From Bacteroidota bacterium (lineage in GTDB: Bacteria > Bacteroidota > Bacteroidia > Chitinophagales > Chitinophagaceae): a stretch of 64,000 nucleotides of DNA. The notes under the pieces were generated by a model. The model ran no database searches and was not told the DNA's origin. It saw nothing but the letters and a program-made list of their open reading frames with translations. Below are positions 16,220-24,622 of this stretch, piece by piece; position 1 is the first letter of the stretch; each line of letters starts with the position of its first letter. The position numbers and the translations under genes were made by a program. The stretch spans positions 47,308-111,307 of the forward strand of contig JAFDYG010000452.1 in assembly GCA_018267545.1 (NCBI GenBank), in the 5' to 3' direction.

Positions 16220-16231
16220 CCCCAATCTCCT

Positions 16232-18964
16232 ATGTATAAAAAAATAGCATTCTTCTTAACCATTACCCTTTTTTCTCTGGTCGCATTAGCCCAATCTCCG
16301 GCTTCCTCTATCCGCGGTATCGTAAGGGATAGCCTCACAAGACAACCTCTAGAAGACGCGACTATTACGTTGATACACCTGCCCGACTCCACCGTTCAAA
16401 GACGGATCCGCAGCACCAAAAAAGAATTCGTCTTCACCAATCTTACCCCCGGCTCCTATCAGCTGGTAACCACTTATCTCGGCTATGCCACCGACGTCCT
16501 CCGCTTCCAGCTCGATACCACCGCAGCCGCTAAAACATTTGCCATCGACCTGAAACATTCCGCCAGCGCCCTGATGGAGGTAGTAGTCCACGCCGCCATC
16601 CCGCCCGCCATCGTCAAGAACGACACGATCGCCTTTAACGCCGGCGCCTATCCCACCCGCCCCAACGCGACGGTAGAGGATCTGCTCCGCAAGCTCCCGG
16701 GTATCGATATCGACAAAAATGGAAACGTTACCATGCAGGGCCAAAAAGTCGACAAGATTTACCTGGACGGAAAAGAGTTTTTCCTGAACGACCCCCGCAC
16801 CGCCACCCAAAACCTCCCCGCCGATATCGTCGACCAGATCGAAGCCTTCGATTCCCAAAGCGAACGCGCCCGGCTCACCGGCGTACGTGAGCCCACCGGC
16901 TCCAGGACGCTCAATATAAAGTTGAAGAAGGACCGGAAAAAAGGGTATTTCGGCAGAGCCTACGCCGGCACCGGCTCGGGCGGCGGAGACGGCAAGGGTG
17001 GAGTGACCAGCAGCTACTCCGCAGGCGGCACCGCCACCAGCCTCGGCTCCAATTGGATCTTCGGAACGGCCAATCTGAACAACATGAACAATCAGTTCAC
17101 CGGTAAAGACAACAAGAACGGCCCCGGTTCCGGCGGCCTCCAAACTTTCAACGACGCGCAGCTGAATTTCAAAACCGATAAAAGCAGCAAGCTGAACCTA
17201 ACCCTGAATGCAGGCACCAACGGCGTCCGCACAGAGCTGCAAACCGCGACCCAGCGCAAGACCCTCCTGACCGATTCCTCACTTTATGAGAATCGCTTCA
17301 GCAATTCCAAATCCAAAAATCAATCCTACCACGCAAACGCCTTCCTCGAATACAATATCGATAGTTTCTCGGTGATCAATCTCCGCTCGGTTTATACCCC
17401 GCAGACTTCCAGCAGCGACGCCCAGGATACCGTCGGCATCCAAACACAAAAGAACGGACCCGCATGGACCAGCAACCAGGGGCACACAAACAACAGCAAT
17501 CATTCCGACGGTTATAATATCAATAATAATCTCAACTTCCGCCGCCGCTGGAGACTGCCGGGCCGCACCCTCTTCCTCAGCCTGACCCAATCCCACGACC
17601 ACCAGGACCAGCCTTCTACGCTCTATTCGCTCGTCAATTACTTCGATAGCACCGGCAACACGCTCCAACGCAAGGAGACGAACCTGGTCTCCGACCAGCA
17701 GTCCAATGCCGACAGCTACAGCGCTTCCATCTCGTATACCGAACCGATAAAACCCGGACACCTCCTCGACTTTACCTACCGGCTGAATCATTCGATCAGT
17801 AAGTCGGATAAGCAGTCCTATGACTACGACAGCGCCTCAGGCAAGTACGACATCCCCGATTCTCTCACCACCAACCACTTCATCAATTATAATACGATCC
17901 ACCGTTTCAGCACCGGCTACAACGCCACCGACGGCAAGTACCGCTACCAGCTAGGCCTCACCTTCCAGGTCAGCGATCTGGACGATCATAACCTGACGGC
18001 TAATACCGACATCAAACAGCACCAGCTCAACTGGTATCCCCGCGCCTCCCTGATCTATACACCCAAAAAGGGTACGACCGTCAATATCCAATACACGGCC
18101 AACACCGTGAGCCCCACCATACAACAATTGCAGCCCCTCCCCGATCTCACGAACCCTTTCCTCGTTCGTATCGGCAACCCCGACCTCCTGCAGCAGCTGA
18201 CCCACACTTTCAGCGCCAACTATACCGGCTTCAACAGCCGTAGCTTCCGCAACCTGCAGATAGGCGTGCAAGGCGACGTCGCGCAGCACCAGATCACTCC
18301 CGCCACCACCGTCCTGGCCGGCGGTATCCAGCAAATACAGTATATCAACGTCGACGGTGTATGGCACGTCAGCTCCAATATAACCTATGGATTCCCCCTC
18401 GGAGACCAGCGCAAAGGCAATAGCAGCTTCGGGATGCACATCCGCTACGGCCGCGACGTCAGCAGGGTGAACGGAGAAGAGAACGTCACCACCGGCGTAG
18501 GCTGGGGCTCGAACCTGAAGCTGAACTTCCATCCCGTGGAGAAGCTTTTTATAGAAGCCAACGCCAGCGTCGATTATACAGGCTCGCTTTATTCGATCTA
18601 CGCCAACCAGAATACTAAGCTCTGGCAGCAGAACTATTCGATCGACGCTTCCTACGAGCTGCCCGGAGCCATTACCCTGGCGTCCAATTATAATATCTCG
18701 GTCACGGGCAGCCAGGGCGCCCTCCCCTCCAAAGCCATCTCGCTCTGGAATGCTAGCGTCTACAAAGATTTCCTGCGAGACCGCAGCGCCCAGATTCGTT
18801 TTTCCGCCTTTGGCATCCTCAATACCGTCAGCAACTATACCCAGACGCAAGGCCTCAATTACATCGAAACCCGTCAGGCCAATATGCCCGGCCGTATCCT
18901 CCTGCTGAGCTTTATTTATCGCTTCCGGCACTTCCCCGGAGCCCGCCCCAGGACCAGCTCCTAA
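16232..18964 (+). CDS. outer-membrane beta-barrel protein with carboxypeptidase-regulatory-like domain (TonB-dependent receptor type)
   Basis: A 910-residue protein: signal peptide (cut after LVALAQS), then a CarboxypepD_reg-like beta-sandwich (SSIRGIVRDSLTRQPLEDAT, residues 25-110), then a plug-like region (AYPTRPNATVEDLLRKLPGI, VDKIYLDGKEFF) and a long barrel ending in an aromatic strand near RILLLSFIYRF. The SusC signature and a partner SusD gene are missing, so it fits the OMP_b-brl family rather than a full SusC. It lies just upstream of the CE15 esterase at the edge of the glucuronoxylan region, so a role in uptake or surface binding is possible but unproven. No LacI-type operator lies in front of it. 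Confidence 0.88.
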   Translation: MYKKIAFFLTITLFSLVALAQSPASSIRGIVRDSLTRQPLEDATITLIHLPDSTVQRRIRSTKKEFVFTNLTPGSYQLVTTYLGYATDVLRFQLDTTAAAKTFAIDLKHSASALMEVVVHAAIPPAIVKNDTIAFNAGAYPTRPNATVEDLLRKLPGIDIDKNGNVTMQGQKVDKIYLDGKEFFLNDPRTATQNLPADIVDQIEAFDSQSERARLTGVREPTGSRTLNIKLKKDRKKGYFGRAYAGTGSGGGDGKGGVTSSYSAGGTATSLGSNWIFGTANLNNMNNQFTGKDNKNGPGSGGLQTFNDAQLNFKTDKSSKLNLTLNAGTNGVRTELQTATQRKTLLTDSSLYENRFSNSKSKNQSYHANAFLEYNIDSFSVINLRSVYTPQTSSSDAQDTVGIQTQKNGPAWTSNQGHTNNSNHSDGYNINNNLNFRRRWRLPGRTLFLSLTQSHDHQDQPSTLYSLVNYFDSTGNTLQRKETNLVSDQQSNADSYSASISYTEPIKPGHLLDFTYRLNHSISKSDKQSYDYDSASGKYDIPDSLTTNHFINYNTIHRFSTGYNATDGKYRYQLGLTFQVSDLDDHNLTANTDIKQHQLNWYPRASLIYTPKKGTTVNIQYTANTVSPTIQQLQPLPDLTNPFLVRIGNPDLLQQLTHTFSANYTGFNSRSFRNLQIGVQGDVAQHQITPATTVLAGGIQQIQYINVDGVWHVSSNITYGFPLGDQRKGNSSFGMHIRYGRDVSRVNGEENVTTGVGWGSNLKLNFHPVEKLFIEANASVDYTGSLYSIYANQNTKLWQQNYSIDASYELPGAITLASNYNISVTGSQGALPSKAISLWNASVYKDFLRDRSAQIRFSAFGILNTVSNYTQTQGLNYIETRQANMPGRILLLSFIYRFRHFPGARPRTSS

Positions 18965-18973
18965 CAAACATTT

Positions 18974-19004
18974 TTGGAGAATCCGCCAAATCATCCTACC
19001 TTTT
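18974..19004 (+). promoter_or_regulatory. promoter of the CE15 esterase gene
   Basis: TTG at 18974-18976, 20 bases, then TACCTTTT at 18997-19004 (seven of eight to TAnnTTTG). The LacI-type operator begins at the next base, so a bound repressor would cover the transcription start. Confidence 0.6.
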
Positions 19005-19018
19005 TGCAACCGATTGCA
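19005..19018. promoter_or_regulatory. LacI-family operator TGCAACCGATTGCA
   Basis: A 14-base near-palindrome of the LacI/GalR type (TGnAAnCGnTTnCA), extended by matching T and A runs on each side. It follows directly after the -7 box, 12 bases before the ATG of the esterase gene, the classical place for a repressor. It matches the sites at 26855, 29571 and 37636. Confidence 0.75.
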
Positions 19019-19030
19019 AAAAGATATTAT

Positions 19031-20407
19031 ATGAAATTCTCGCTCCTCCTCGCCACCCTCCTGATAGCATCAGCCGTCAGAAGCCAGCAACCTCCGGTAA
19101 CCTTTACCGCCGAACAGGACCACGAAGACATGATGCGCCAGCTCGGCATAAAAGCCCTCCGGCCCGGCCCCAGCGGTGACGAAAAAGCCCCCAACCACGC
19201 CAACTACGACGAATCTCTCGCCAACCCATACCCGAATCTTCCAAACGTCCTCACCTTAAAAAATGGGAAAGTCGTAACATCCGCCAGCCTTTGGTGGAAG
19301 CAACGCCGCCCCGAGATCGTCGAAGATTTCGAACGCGAAGTATATGGCCGCGTACCGAAACGAACACCCAAGGTAACCTGGACGGCTAAACCTATCGACC
19401 AGGGTCTGCAAAACCTTCCTCCCGTCGTGGCCAAACAGCTGACCGGCCACGTAGACAACTCCGACTACTCCGCCATCGACGTCAATATCAGCATGACCCT
19501 CGTCCTGCCAGCCAATCCGAAAGGACCGGTCCCCGTCCTGATTATGTTCGCCCGCACCACCAACCCGGTGCCTCCCGCCCCCCGCAACGTCACCGATACC
19601 CCATCGGCCAAGCAGCTCATCGAAGCCGGCTGGGGATACGCCCTGCTCGACCCCGCAAGCATCCAGGCCGACAACGGCGCCGGTCTTACAAAAGGCATTA
19701 TCGGTCTGGTAAATAAAGGACAACCCCGTAAACCGGACGACTGGGGCGCTCTTCGCGCCTGGGCCTGGGGCGCCGCTAGAGCCCTCGATTACATGGAAAA
19801 AAATGAACCGAACGTCGACGCGAAACACGTCGGAATAGAAGGCGTATCCCGCTACGGCAAGGCTGCCCTGGTTACGCTCGCCTTCGAACCCCGCTTCGCC
19901 ATGGGTCTCATCGGCTCTTCCGGTGAAGGCGGTGCAAAGCTGCACCGTCGCAACTTTGGTGAAGCCGTCGAAAGCCTTACCGGCGGTGAATATTATTGGA
20001 TGGCTGGAAATTTTATAAAATATGGCGCGTCCGACGCCACCTTCGGCGCAAAGACCGCAAACGATATCCCCGTCGACGCGCACGAGCTAATCGCCCTCTG
20101 CGCGCCGCGCCTCACCTTCATCAGCTACGGCGTCCCCGAAAAAGGCGACGCCAAATGGCTCGACCAGCAAGGCAGCTACATGGCGGTGATCGCCGCCGGC
20201 CCCGTCTTCAAGCTGCTTGGCGCAAAAGACCTCGGTGTCTCTAACGACTATCAGAAAGAAACAATGCCCCCCGTCAACACTGGCCTGCTCGATGGACAGC
20301 TAGCCTGGCGTCAGCACGACGGGGGACACATGGATATCCAGAATATGAAATACTTTATTCAGTGGGCAAATAAAAACATTAACTTCTCAACGCCTCGATC
20401 TCGCTAG
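19031..20407 (+). CDS. CE15-type glucuronoyl methylesterase, secreted
   Basis: A 458-residue alpha/beta hydrolase from the ATG at 19031, which opens a signal peptide (MKFSLLLATLLIASAVRSQQ); an earlier TTG lies in the promoter. The CE15 nucleophile block is GIEGVSRYGKAALVTLAF (Ser in GVSRYGK; fungal members have GCSRNGKGA). The catalytic His lies in RQHDGGHMDIQN, and SSGEGGAKLHRRNFGEAV with EYYWMAGNFIKYG match the bacterial enzymes. CE15 enzymes cut ester bonds between lignin alcohols and the (4-O-methyl)glucuronic acid of xylan. The gene has its own promoter and LacI-type operator. Its end overlaps the convergent aminopeptidase gene by 29 bases. Confidence 0.9.
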   Translation: MKFSLLLATLLIASAVRSQQPPVTFTAEQDHEDMMRQLGIKALRPGPSGDEKAPNHANYDESLANPYPNLPNVLTLKNGKVVTSASLWWKQRRPEIVEDFEREVYGRVPKRTPKVTWTAKPIDQGLQNLPPVVAKQLTGHVDNSDYSAIDVNISMTLVLPANPKGPVPVLIMFARTTNPVPPAPRNVTDTPSAKQLIEAGWGYALLDPASIQADNGAGLTKGIIGLVNKGQPRKPDDWGALRAWAWGAARALDYMEKNEPNVDAKHVGIEGVSRYGKAALVTLAFEPRFAMGLIGSSGEGGAKLHRRNFGEAVESLTGGEYYWMAGNFIKYGASDATFGAKTANDIPVDAHELIALCAPRLTFISYGVPEKGDAKWLDQQGSYMAVIAAGPVFKLLGAKDLGVSNDYQKETMPPVNTGLLDGQLAWRQHDGGHMDIQNMKYFIQWANKNINFSTPRSR

Positions 20408-21764
20408 CCGTCTTCGCCAGCGGCTTGCCCAGCAAACGGCTGCCCTCGGATGTAATCAGCAAGTCTTCCTCGATGCGTATACCGCCAAACCCGCGCAACG
20501 CATCCAATTTATCGTAGTTGATGAAGTCCAGATACTTCTTCTCTGCCCGGTATTGATCCATCAGCTCAGGAATAAAGTAAAGCCCCGGCTCGATCGTCAC
20601 TACAAATCCGGGTTCCAGCTCGCGGGCCAGCCGCAGAGACTTCCAGCCGAATTCCTTGCTCTTCTTCAGCGTGTCCGTATAACCTACGTACTCCTCTCCC
20701 AGGTCCTCCATATCGTGCACGTCCAACCCCATCATATGCCCCAGCCCACACTGAAAAACAGCCGTATGCGCACCCGCCGCCACAGCCTCTTTGGGGTCAC
20801 CTTTCATCACACCCGCTGCCTTCAGACCCTCCACCAGCTTCTCACACGCCAGCGCATGCACGTCCCGGAAGAGAATCCCCGGCTTCAACGCATCCACCGC
20901 AGCCTGCTGAGACCCCAGCACTATATCATACATTTCTCTTTGTAGAGAAGAAAACTTTTTCCCGACAGGAAACGTCCTCGTCATATCACCCGCATAGTGC
21001 ATCGCATTTTCCGCACCGCTATCGCAGATGGCTAACCGCCCTTCCTTCATGACGGTAGGCCCATAGTGATTGTGCAATACCTGACCGTTGACCGTCAGGA
21101 TGGTCGGGAAGGCCAGGTTCCCGCCGCCGCGGATGGCAATCCCTTGCAGTCCCCCGGCCAGCTGCGCTTCAGTCATTCCGTCACGGGCACCGACAATTGC
21201 CGCCAGGTGCATCTCCGCCGTCACATTCACCGCTTCCTCGATCTGTACGATTTCCTCGGCCGTCTTGATGCTTCGCTGCGCCACGATGGCCTTGATCAGC
21301 GGCACGGACGCATGCTCTTTCACCGCGCCGGGAGCCATATTCAACCAGCCGCTCAGCTTCAGGATACTCTCGGGCCGGTAAGGCGGCAGATAGTGTATTT
21401 TCTTGCCGATGCCTTTTACTCCAGCCAGATCATGAACAAACGCATCGATCCGTCGCGTGTCGGTGATACCCACCGTCGCCGCCTGCTCCGCAAACGATGG
21501 CTGCGGCCCCATCCAGACGATCTCGTCCATGGTCAGGTCCCTTCCATAAAGCGCTTCCTTGTCATCGTCGATATCGATCACGCCGATCAGCCCCGGCTTG
21601 TCCAGGCCAAAGAAGTAAAGAAAGCTGCTGTCCTGCCGGAAAGGAAAGACATTATCCCGGTAGTTCATGGGACTGTCCTCATTCCCCAGCAGAAGTATCA
21701 ATCCTTTTCCAACCTGCTCTTTCAGCCGCTTCCGGCGCGCGATATACGTACTCTTATCAAACAT
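20379..21764 (-). CDS. M24 family Xaa-Pro aminopeptidase (PepP-like)
   Basis: A 461-residue cytoplasmic metallopeptidase. The N-terminal creatinase-like domain begins YIARRKRLKEQVGKGLILLLGNED and covers about 175 residues. The pita-bread catalytic domain has its metal ligands in ICDSGAENAMHYAGDMTRTF (two Asp), CGLGHMMGLDVHD (His), VTIEPGLYF (Glu) and GIRIEEDLLIT (Glu). It removes N-terminal residues ahead of proline. It is the last gene of a minus-strand series GH3, uxuA, M1 peptidase, M24 peptidase, 13 bases after the M1 gene. Confidence 0.92.
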   Translation of the reverse strand: MFDKSTYIARRKRLKEQVGKGLILLLGNEDSPMNYRDNVFPFRQDSSFLYFFGLDKPGLIGVIDIDDDKEALYGRDLTMDEIVWMGPQPSFAEQAATVGITDTRRIDAFVHDLAGVKGIGKKIHYLPPYRPESILKLSGWLNMAPGAVKEHASVPLIKAIVAQRSIKTAEEIVQIEEAVNVTAEMHLAAIVGARDGMTEAQLAGGLQGIAIRGGGNLAFPTILTVNGQVLHNHYGPTVMKEGRLAICDSGAENAMHYAGDMTRTFPVGKKFSSLQREMYDIVLGSQQAAVDALKPGILFRDVHALACEKLVEGLKAAGVMKGDPKEAVAAGAHTAVFQCGLGHMMGLDVHDMEDLGEEYVGYTDTLKKSKEFGWKSLRLARELEPGFVVTIEPGLYFIPELMDQYRAEKKYLDFINYDKLDALRGFGGIRIEEDLLITSEGSRLLGKPLAKTASEIEALRS

Positions 21765-21777
21765 GACTATTATGTAT

Positions 21778-23364
21778 TTATTCGTAAATGACTTTCTTCA
21801 GGTACATGACGCGCGTATCCACCAGCGGCATCTTCTCACTGACGACCACTACCCCTTTCTTATCCACGGTCTCCCGTTTCGTCCCCCCGTCGGTCGTAAT
21901 ATCCAACGGCAGCGGCATATCAATATTCCCAAACCGGACCAGCCAATGGGTCGCGTCTTGCTGTTTGATATCGATCTCCAGCTTGTTCGTCGTATACAGA
22001 AACAAATGGAACAAGGGCGAAAGATCCGTCCCCGACGCCTTGCTGAAAAGCTTCTCTACATCCGACGTATTGGTCGTATGGGTATAGGTCGTAGCGCTGT
22101 CTGTGGACAGGTGCTTGAGCGTCGGGAAAAAGACTTCATCCCCAATCACATACCGCAGCGTATGCATAAAGAATGCACCCTTCGGATAGATATCCGGATG
22201 ATACGCTTCGTCTTCCGTAATATCCTTTCCTAACACCACCGGCTTGTCATTTTTGATCCGCGGAGCGCTCTTCTGAAAGATCTTCTCATAGGCCGCTTCT
22301 CCTTCCATATCCCGCGTATACAAAGCGTCCCCATAAGAACCGATGCCCTCGTGAATCCAATAGTCCGCCCAGTCTCCCGCCGTCACCTTATTCCCCCACC
22401 ATTCGTGTCCGAACTCGTGGTTCATCAGCCAGTCGAAATCCTGACCGCCGACCTGCGTGTATTTGAATTTATTCCCATAGGCATTCATCGACTGGTGCTC
22501 CATACCGAGATGGGGCGTCTCGACGATGCCGATCTTCTCCTTCGCCCAGGGATATTCCCCGAAGTATTTCTCCTTGATTTCCGTTGCATGCGCCATCATG
22601 TCCAGCAGGTGCGGCGCCTTATCGGCATGCTCCTTCAGCACATAGAACTGCATGGGCACCTTGCGACCGGCCACCGTGGTAAAGTCCCGCGTGACCACGG
22701 TATAGTCGCCCACATTGAAAACGACGCTGTAGTTGTTGATGGGATAGGCCGTCTTCCAGTGATAGCTGGATTTATCGCCGCTGTTTTTGACCGGCAGCAA
22801 CAGACCCGGACCCGCCACCACCAGCCCCTTGGGCACGGTAATGATCAGGTCTACGCCCTCATCCGGCTCGTCCGAAGGATGGTCCTTGGCCGGAAAATAG
22901 ATCTTCCCTCCGGTACCTTCCGCAGTTACCGCCACCCAGGGGTGACCCGTAGAGTCCTTGGTAAACGTAAAGCCATCGTCCCACGGTGGACGCTTGGCGA
23001 TCATCGGCTTGCCCGAATATACCACCTTCACCTTCGCAGGTCCGGCCGGAAAGCTGCCGGTAATTCTTAGTTCATGATTATTGTGGGTAAAAGTCGAAGA
23101 CTTCCCATTTACGGTAACCGCAGAAACCTTAAAAGAATCCATCAGGTCGAGCAGCAGCGCCGAAGCCTGCTCTTTCAACCGCATATCGACGACGGTATTG
23201 CCCGCCACACGCTGACCCGGTATGTCCAGGGCCAGGTCGATCGTATAATGCCGGATATCCATGTTCGCCTGCTCCGGCTTCAGCTTGCCGCCATAGGCCG
23301 GCCGCTGGGCATATATGCTGCTGGCCGCCAGTAACAGCAGCAAGCTCATAAAGTATCTTCTCAT
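21778..23364 (-). CDS. M1 family zinc aminopeptidase, secreted
   Basis: A 528-residue protein from the ATG at 23364, which opens a signal peptide (MRRYFMSLLLLLAASSIYAQ). The N-terminal M1 beta-domain holds NMDIRHYTIDLALDIPGQRV, the substrate-binding region is LGMEHQSMNAYGN near residue 290, and the gluzincin site is NHEFGHEWWGN with the third ligand in IHEGIGSYGDA. It lacks the large C-terminal HEAT domain of PepN, so it is a short M1. The gap to uxuA is 70 bases, so it may have its own promoter or be read through from the GH3-uxuA transcript. Confidence 0.9.
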   Translation of the reverse strand: MRRYFMSLLLLLAASSIYAQRPAYGGKLKPEQANMDIRHYTIDLALDIPGQRVAGNTVVDMRLKEQASALLLDLMDSFKVSAVTVNGKSSTFTHNNHELRITGSFPAGPAKVKVVYSGKPMIAKRPPWDDGFTFTKDSTGHPWVAVTAEGTGGKIYFPAKDHPSDEPDEGVDLIITVPKGLVVAGPGLLLPVKNSGDKSSYHWKTAYPINNYSVVFNVGDYTVVTRDFTTVAGRKVPMQFYVLKEHADKAPHLLDMMAHATEIKEKYFGEYPWAKEKIGIVETPHLGMEHQSMNAYGNKFKYTQVGGQDFDWLMNHEFGHEWWGNKVTAGDWADYWIHEGIGSYGDALYTRDMEGEAAYEKIFQKSAPRIKNDKPVVLGKDITEDEAYHPDIYPKGAFFMHTLRYVIGDEVFFPTLKHLSTDSATTYTHTTNTSDVEKLFSKASGTDLSPLFHLFLYTTNKLEIDIKQQDATHWLVRFGNIDMPLPLDITTDGGTKRETVDKKGVVVVSEKMPLVDTRVMYLKKVIYE

Positions 23365-23434
23365 GTCGGGGTATTTTTGTGTAGGGTGCAATATAACGAC
23401 TTATGCATTGCCCGCCTACCCATATATTACCCCT

Positions 23435-24610
23435 CTATATTTGCGACGCCACCCCCCACTGTACCCCTCTCAGCTCGGCCAGGCCCCGCAGCCGCCCAAT
23501 GGCGCTGTACCCCGGATAGGTCGTCTTCTTCAAATCGTCCAGCATCTGGTGCCCATGGTCCGGCCGCATCGGCAGCGATAGCCCCCGACGTTTCTGCACA
23601 TCCAGGATCTCCCGTATCACCGCCACCATATCCACGTCCCCTGTTAAATGATCCGCCTCATAAAAATTCCCCTCTGCATCTCTCGAAGTGCTGCGCAAAT
23701 GGATAAAATGAATATGGTCTCCCAGCCGCTTTACCATCCCCGGCAGGTCATTGTCCGCCCGGACCCCATAAGAACCCGTGCAGAAACAAATCCCATTGGC
23801 CGGCGAAGGCGCACAGTCGATCAGCTCTTTCGCATCCTTCTCCGTGCTGACGATACGCGGCAAGCCAAGAATCGGATAGGGAGGATCGTCCGGATGGATC
23901 GCCATCTTCAATCCCACTTCCTCCGCCACAGGAACCACTTGCTGCAAAAAGTAAAACAGGTGCTGCTTCAGCTTAGCCGAGTCGATCCCCTCATAAGTCT
24001 TCAGCGCTTTTAAGATCTGCTCTTCGGTAAATCGTTCCTCGCTTCCCGGCAGCCCCAGCAGCGTATTTCGATACAGCGTTTCTTTCTCCGTCTCGGTCAT
24101 CGTACTCAGCCGGACCCTGGCCTTCTCGATCTCCTCCGCCGTATAGTCCTTCTCCGCGCCAGGTCTCTTCAGCAAAAACAGATCGAATGCGATAAAGGCC
24201 GCCTTTTCGAAACGCAGCGCCCTGCTCCGGTCCGGCATCTCGTAAGCGATATCCGTTCTCATCCAGTCCAGGATCGGCATAAAGTTATACGTCACTACCT
24301 CCAGCCCCGCCTTCGCCACATTCCGAAGGCTCTCCTTATAATTCTGAATATATTGCTGATAATTCCCGGTCTGCTTCTTGATGTCCTCGTGTACCGGCAG
24401 ACTCTCGATGACCGTCCAGCGCATGCCGGCCGCTTCGACTTCCTTCCGTCTCTTTACGATTTCTTCCTCCGACCAAATTTCTCCGACCGGAACATGATGC
24501 AGCGCCGTTACCACACCGGTACACCCCGCCTGCCGGATATCCCACAGGCTTACCGGATCATTGGGTCCATACCAGCGCATTGTCTCTTCCATTAAATAGG
24601 GTCCTTTCAT
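23435..24610 (-). CDS. uxuA: D-mannonate dehydratase
   Basis: A 391-residue enzyme that converts D-mannonate to 2-keto-3-deoxygluconate in hexuronate breakdown. Full-length UxuA features are visible: [19 protein letters not shown] at the start, [13 protein letters not shown] near residue 70, [20 protein letters not shown] near 245 (metal ligand His), [14 protein letters not shown] near 285, [11 protein letters not shown] near 310 and [14 protein letters not shown] near 355 (Asp-His ligand pair). It lies 12 bases after the GH3 gene and should be co-transcribed with it under the operator at 26855. It ties this locus to the glucuronate released by the GH67 enzyme and CE15 esterase. Confidence 0.96.
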   Translation of the reverse strand: MKGPYLMEETMRWYGPNDPVSLWDIRQAGCTGVVTALHHVPVGEIWSEEEIVKRRKEVEAAGMRWTVIESLPVHEDIKKQTGNYQQYIQNYKESLRNVAKAGLEVVTYNFMPILDWMRTDIAYEMPDRSRALRFEKAAFIAFDLFLLKRPGAEKDYTAEEIEKARVRLSTMTETEKETLYRNTLLGLPGSEERFTEEQILKALKTYEGIDSAKLKQHLFYFLQQVVPVAEEVGLKMAIHPDDPPYPILGLPRIVSTEKDAKELIDCAPSPANGICFCTGSYGVRADNDLPGMVKRLGDHIHFIHLRSTSRDAEGNFYEADHLTGDVDMVAVIREILDVQKRRGLSLPMRPDHGHQMLDDLKKTTYPGYSAIGRLRGLAELRGVQWGVASQI

Positions 24611-24622
24611 ATCGAGTATAGG

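Noticed and set aside
16232-18964. SusC-type identification of the outer-membrane barrel
   Set aside because: No SusD-like gene beside it and no SusC plug signature; the protein fits the general outer-membrane barrel family with a carboxypeptidase-like domain better.
17951-19009. 352-residue minus-strand open frame
   Set aside because: Antisense shadow of the outer-membrane barrel gene; no start context and no motif.
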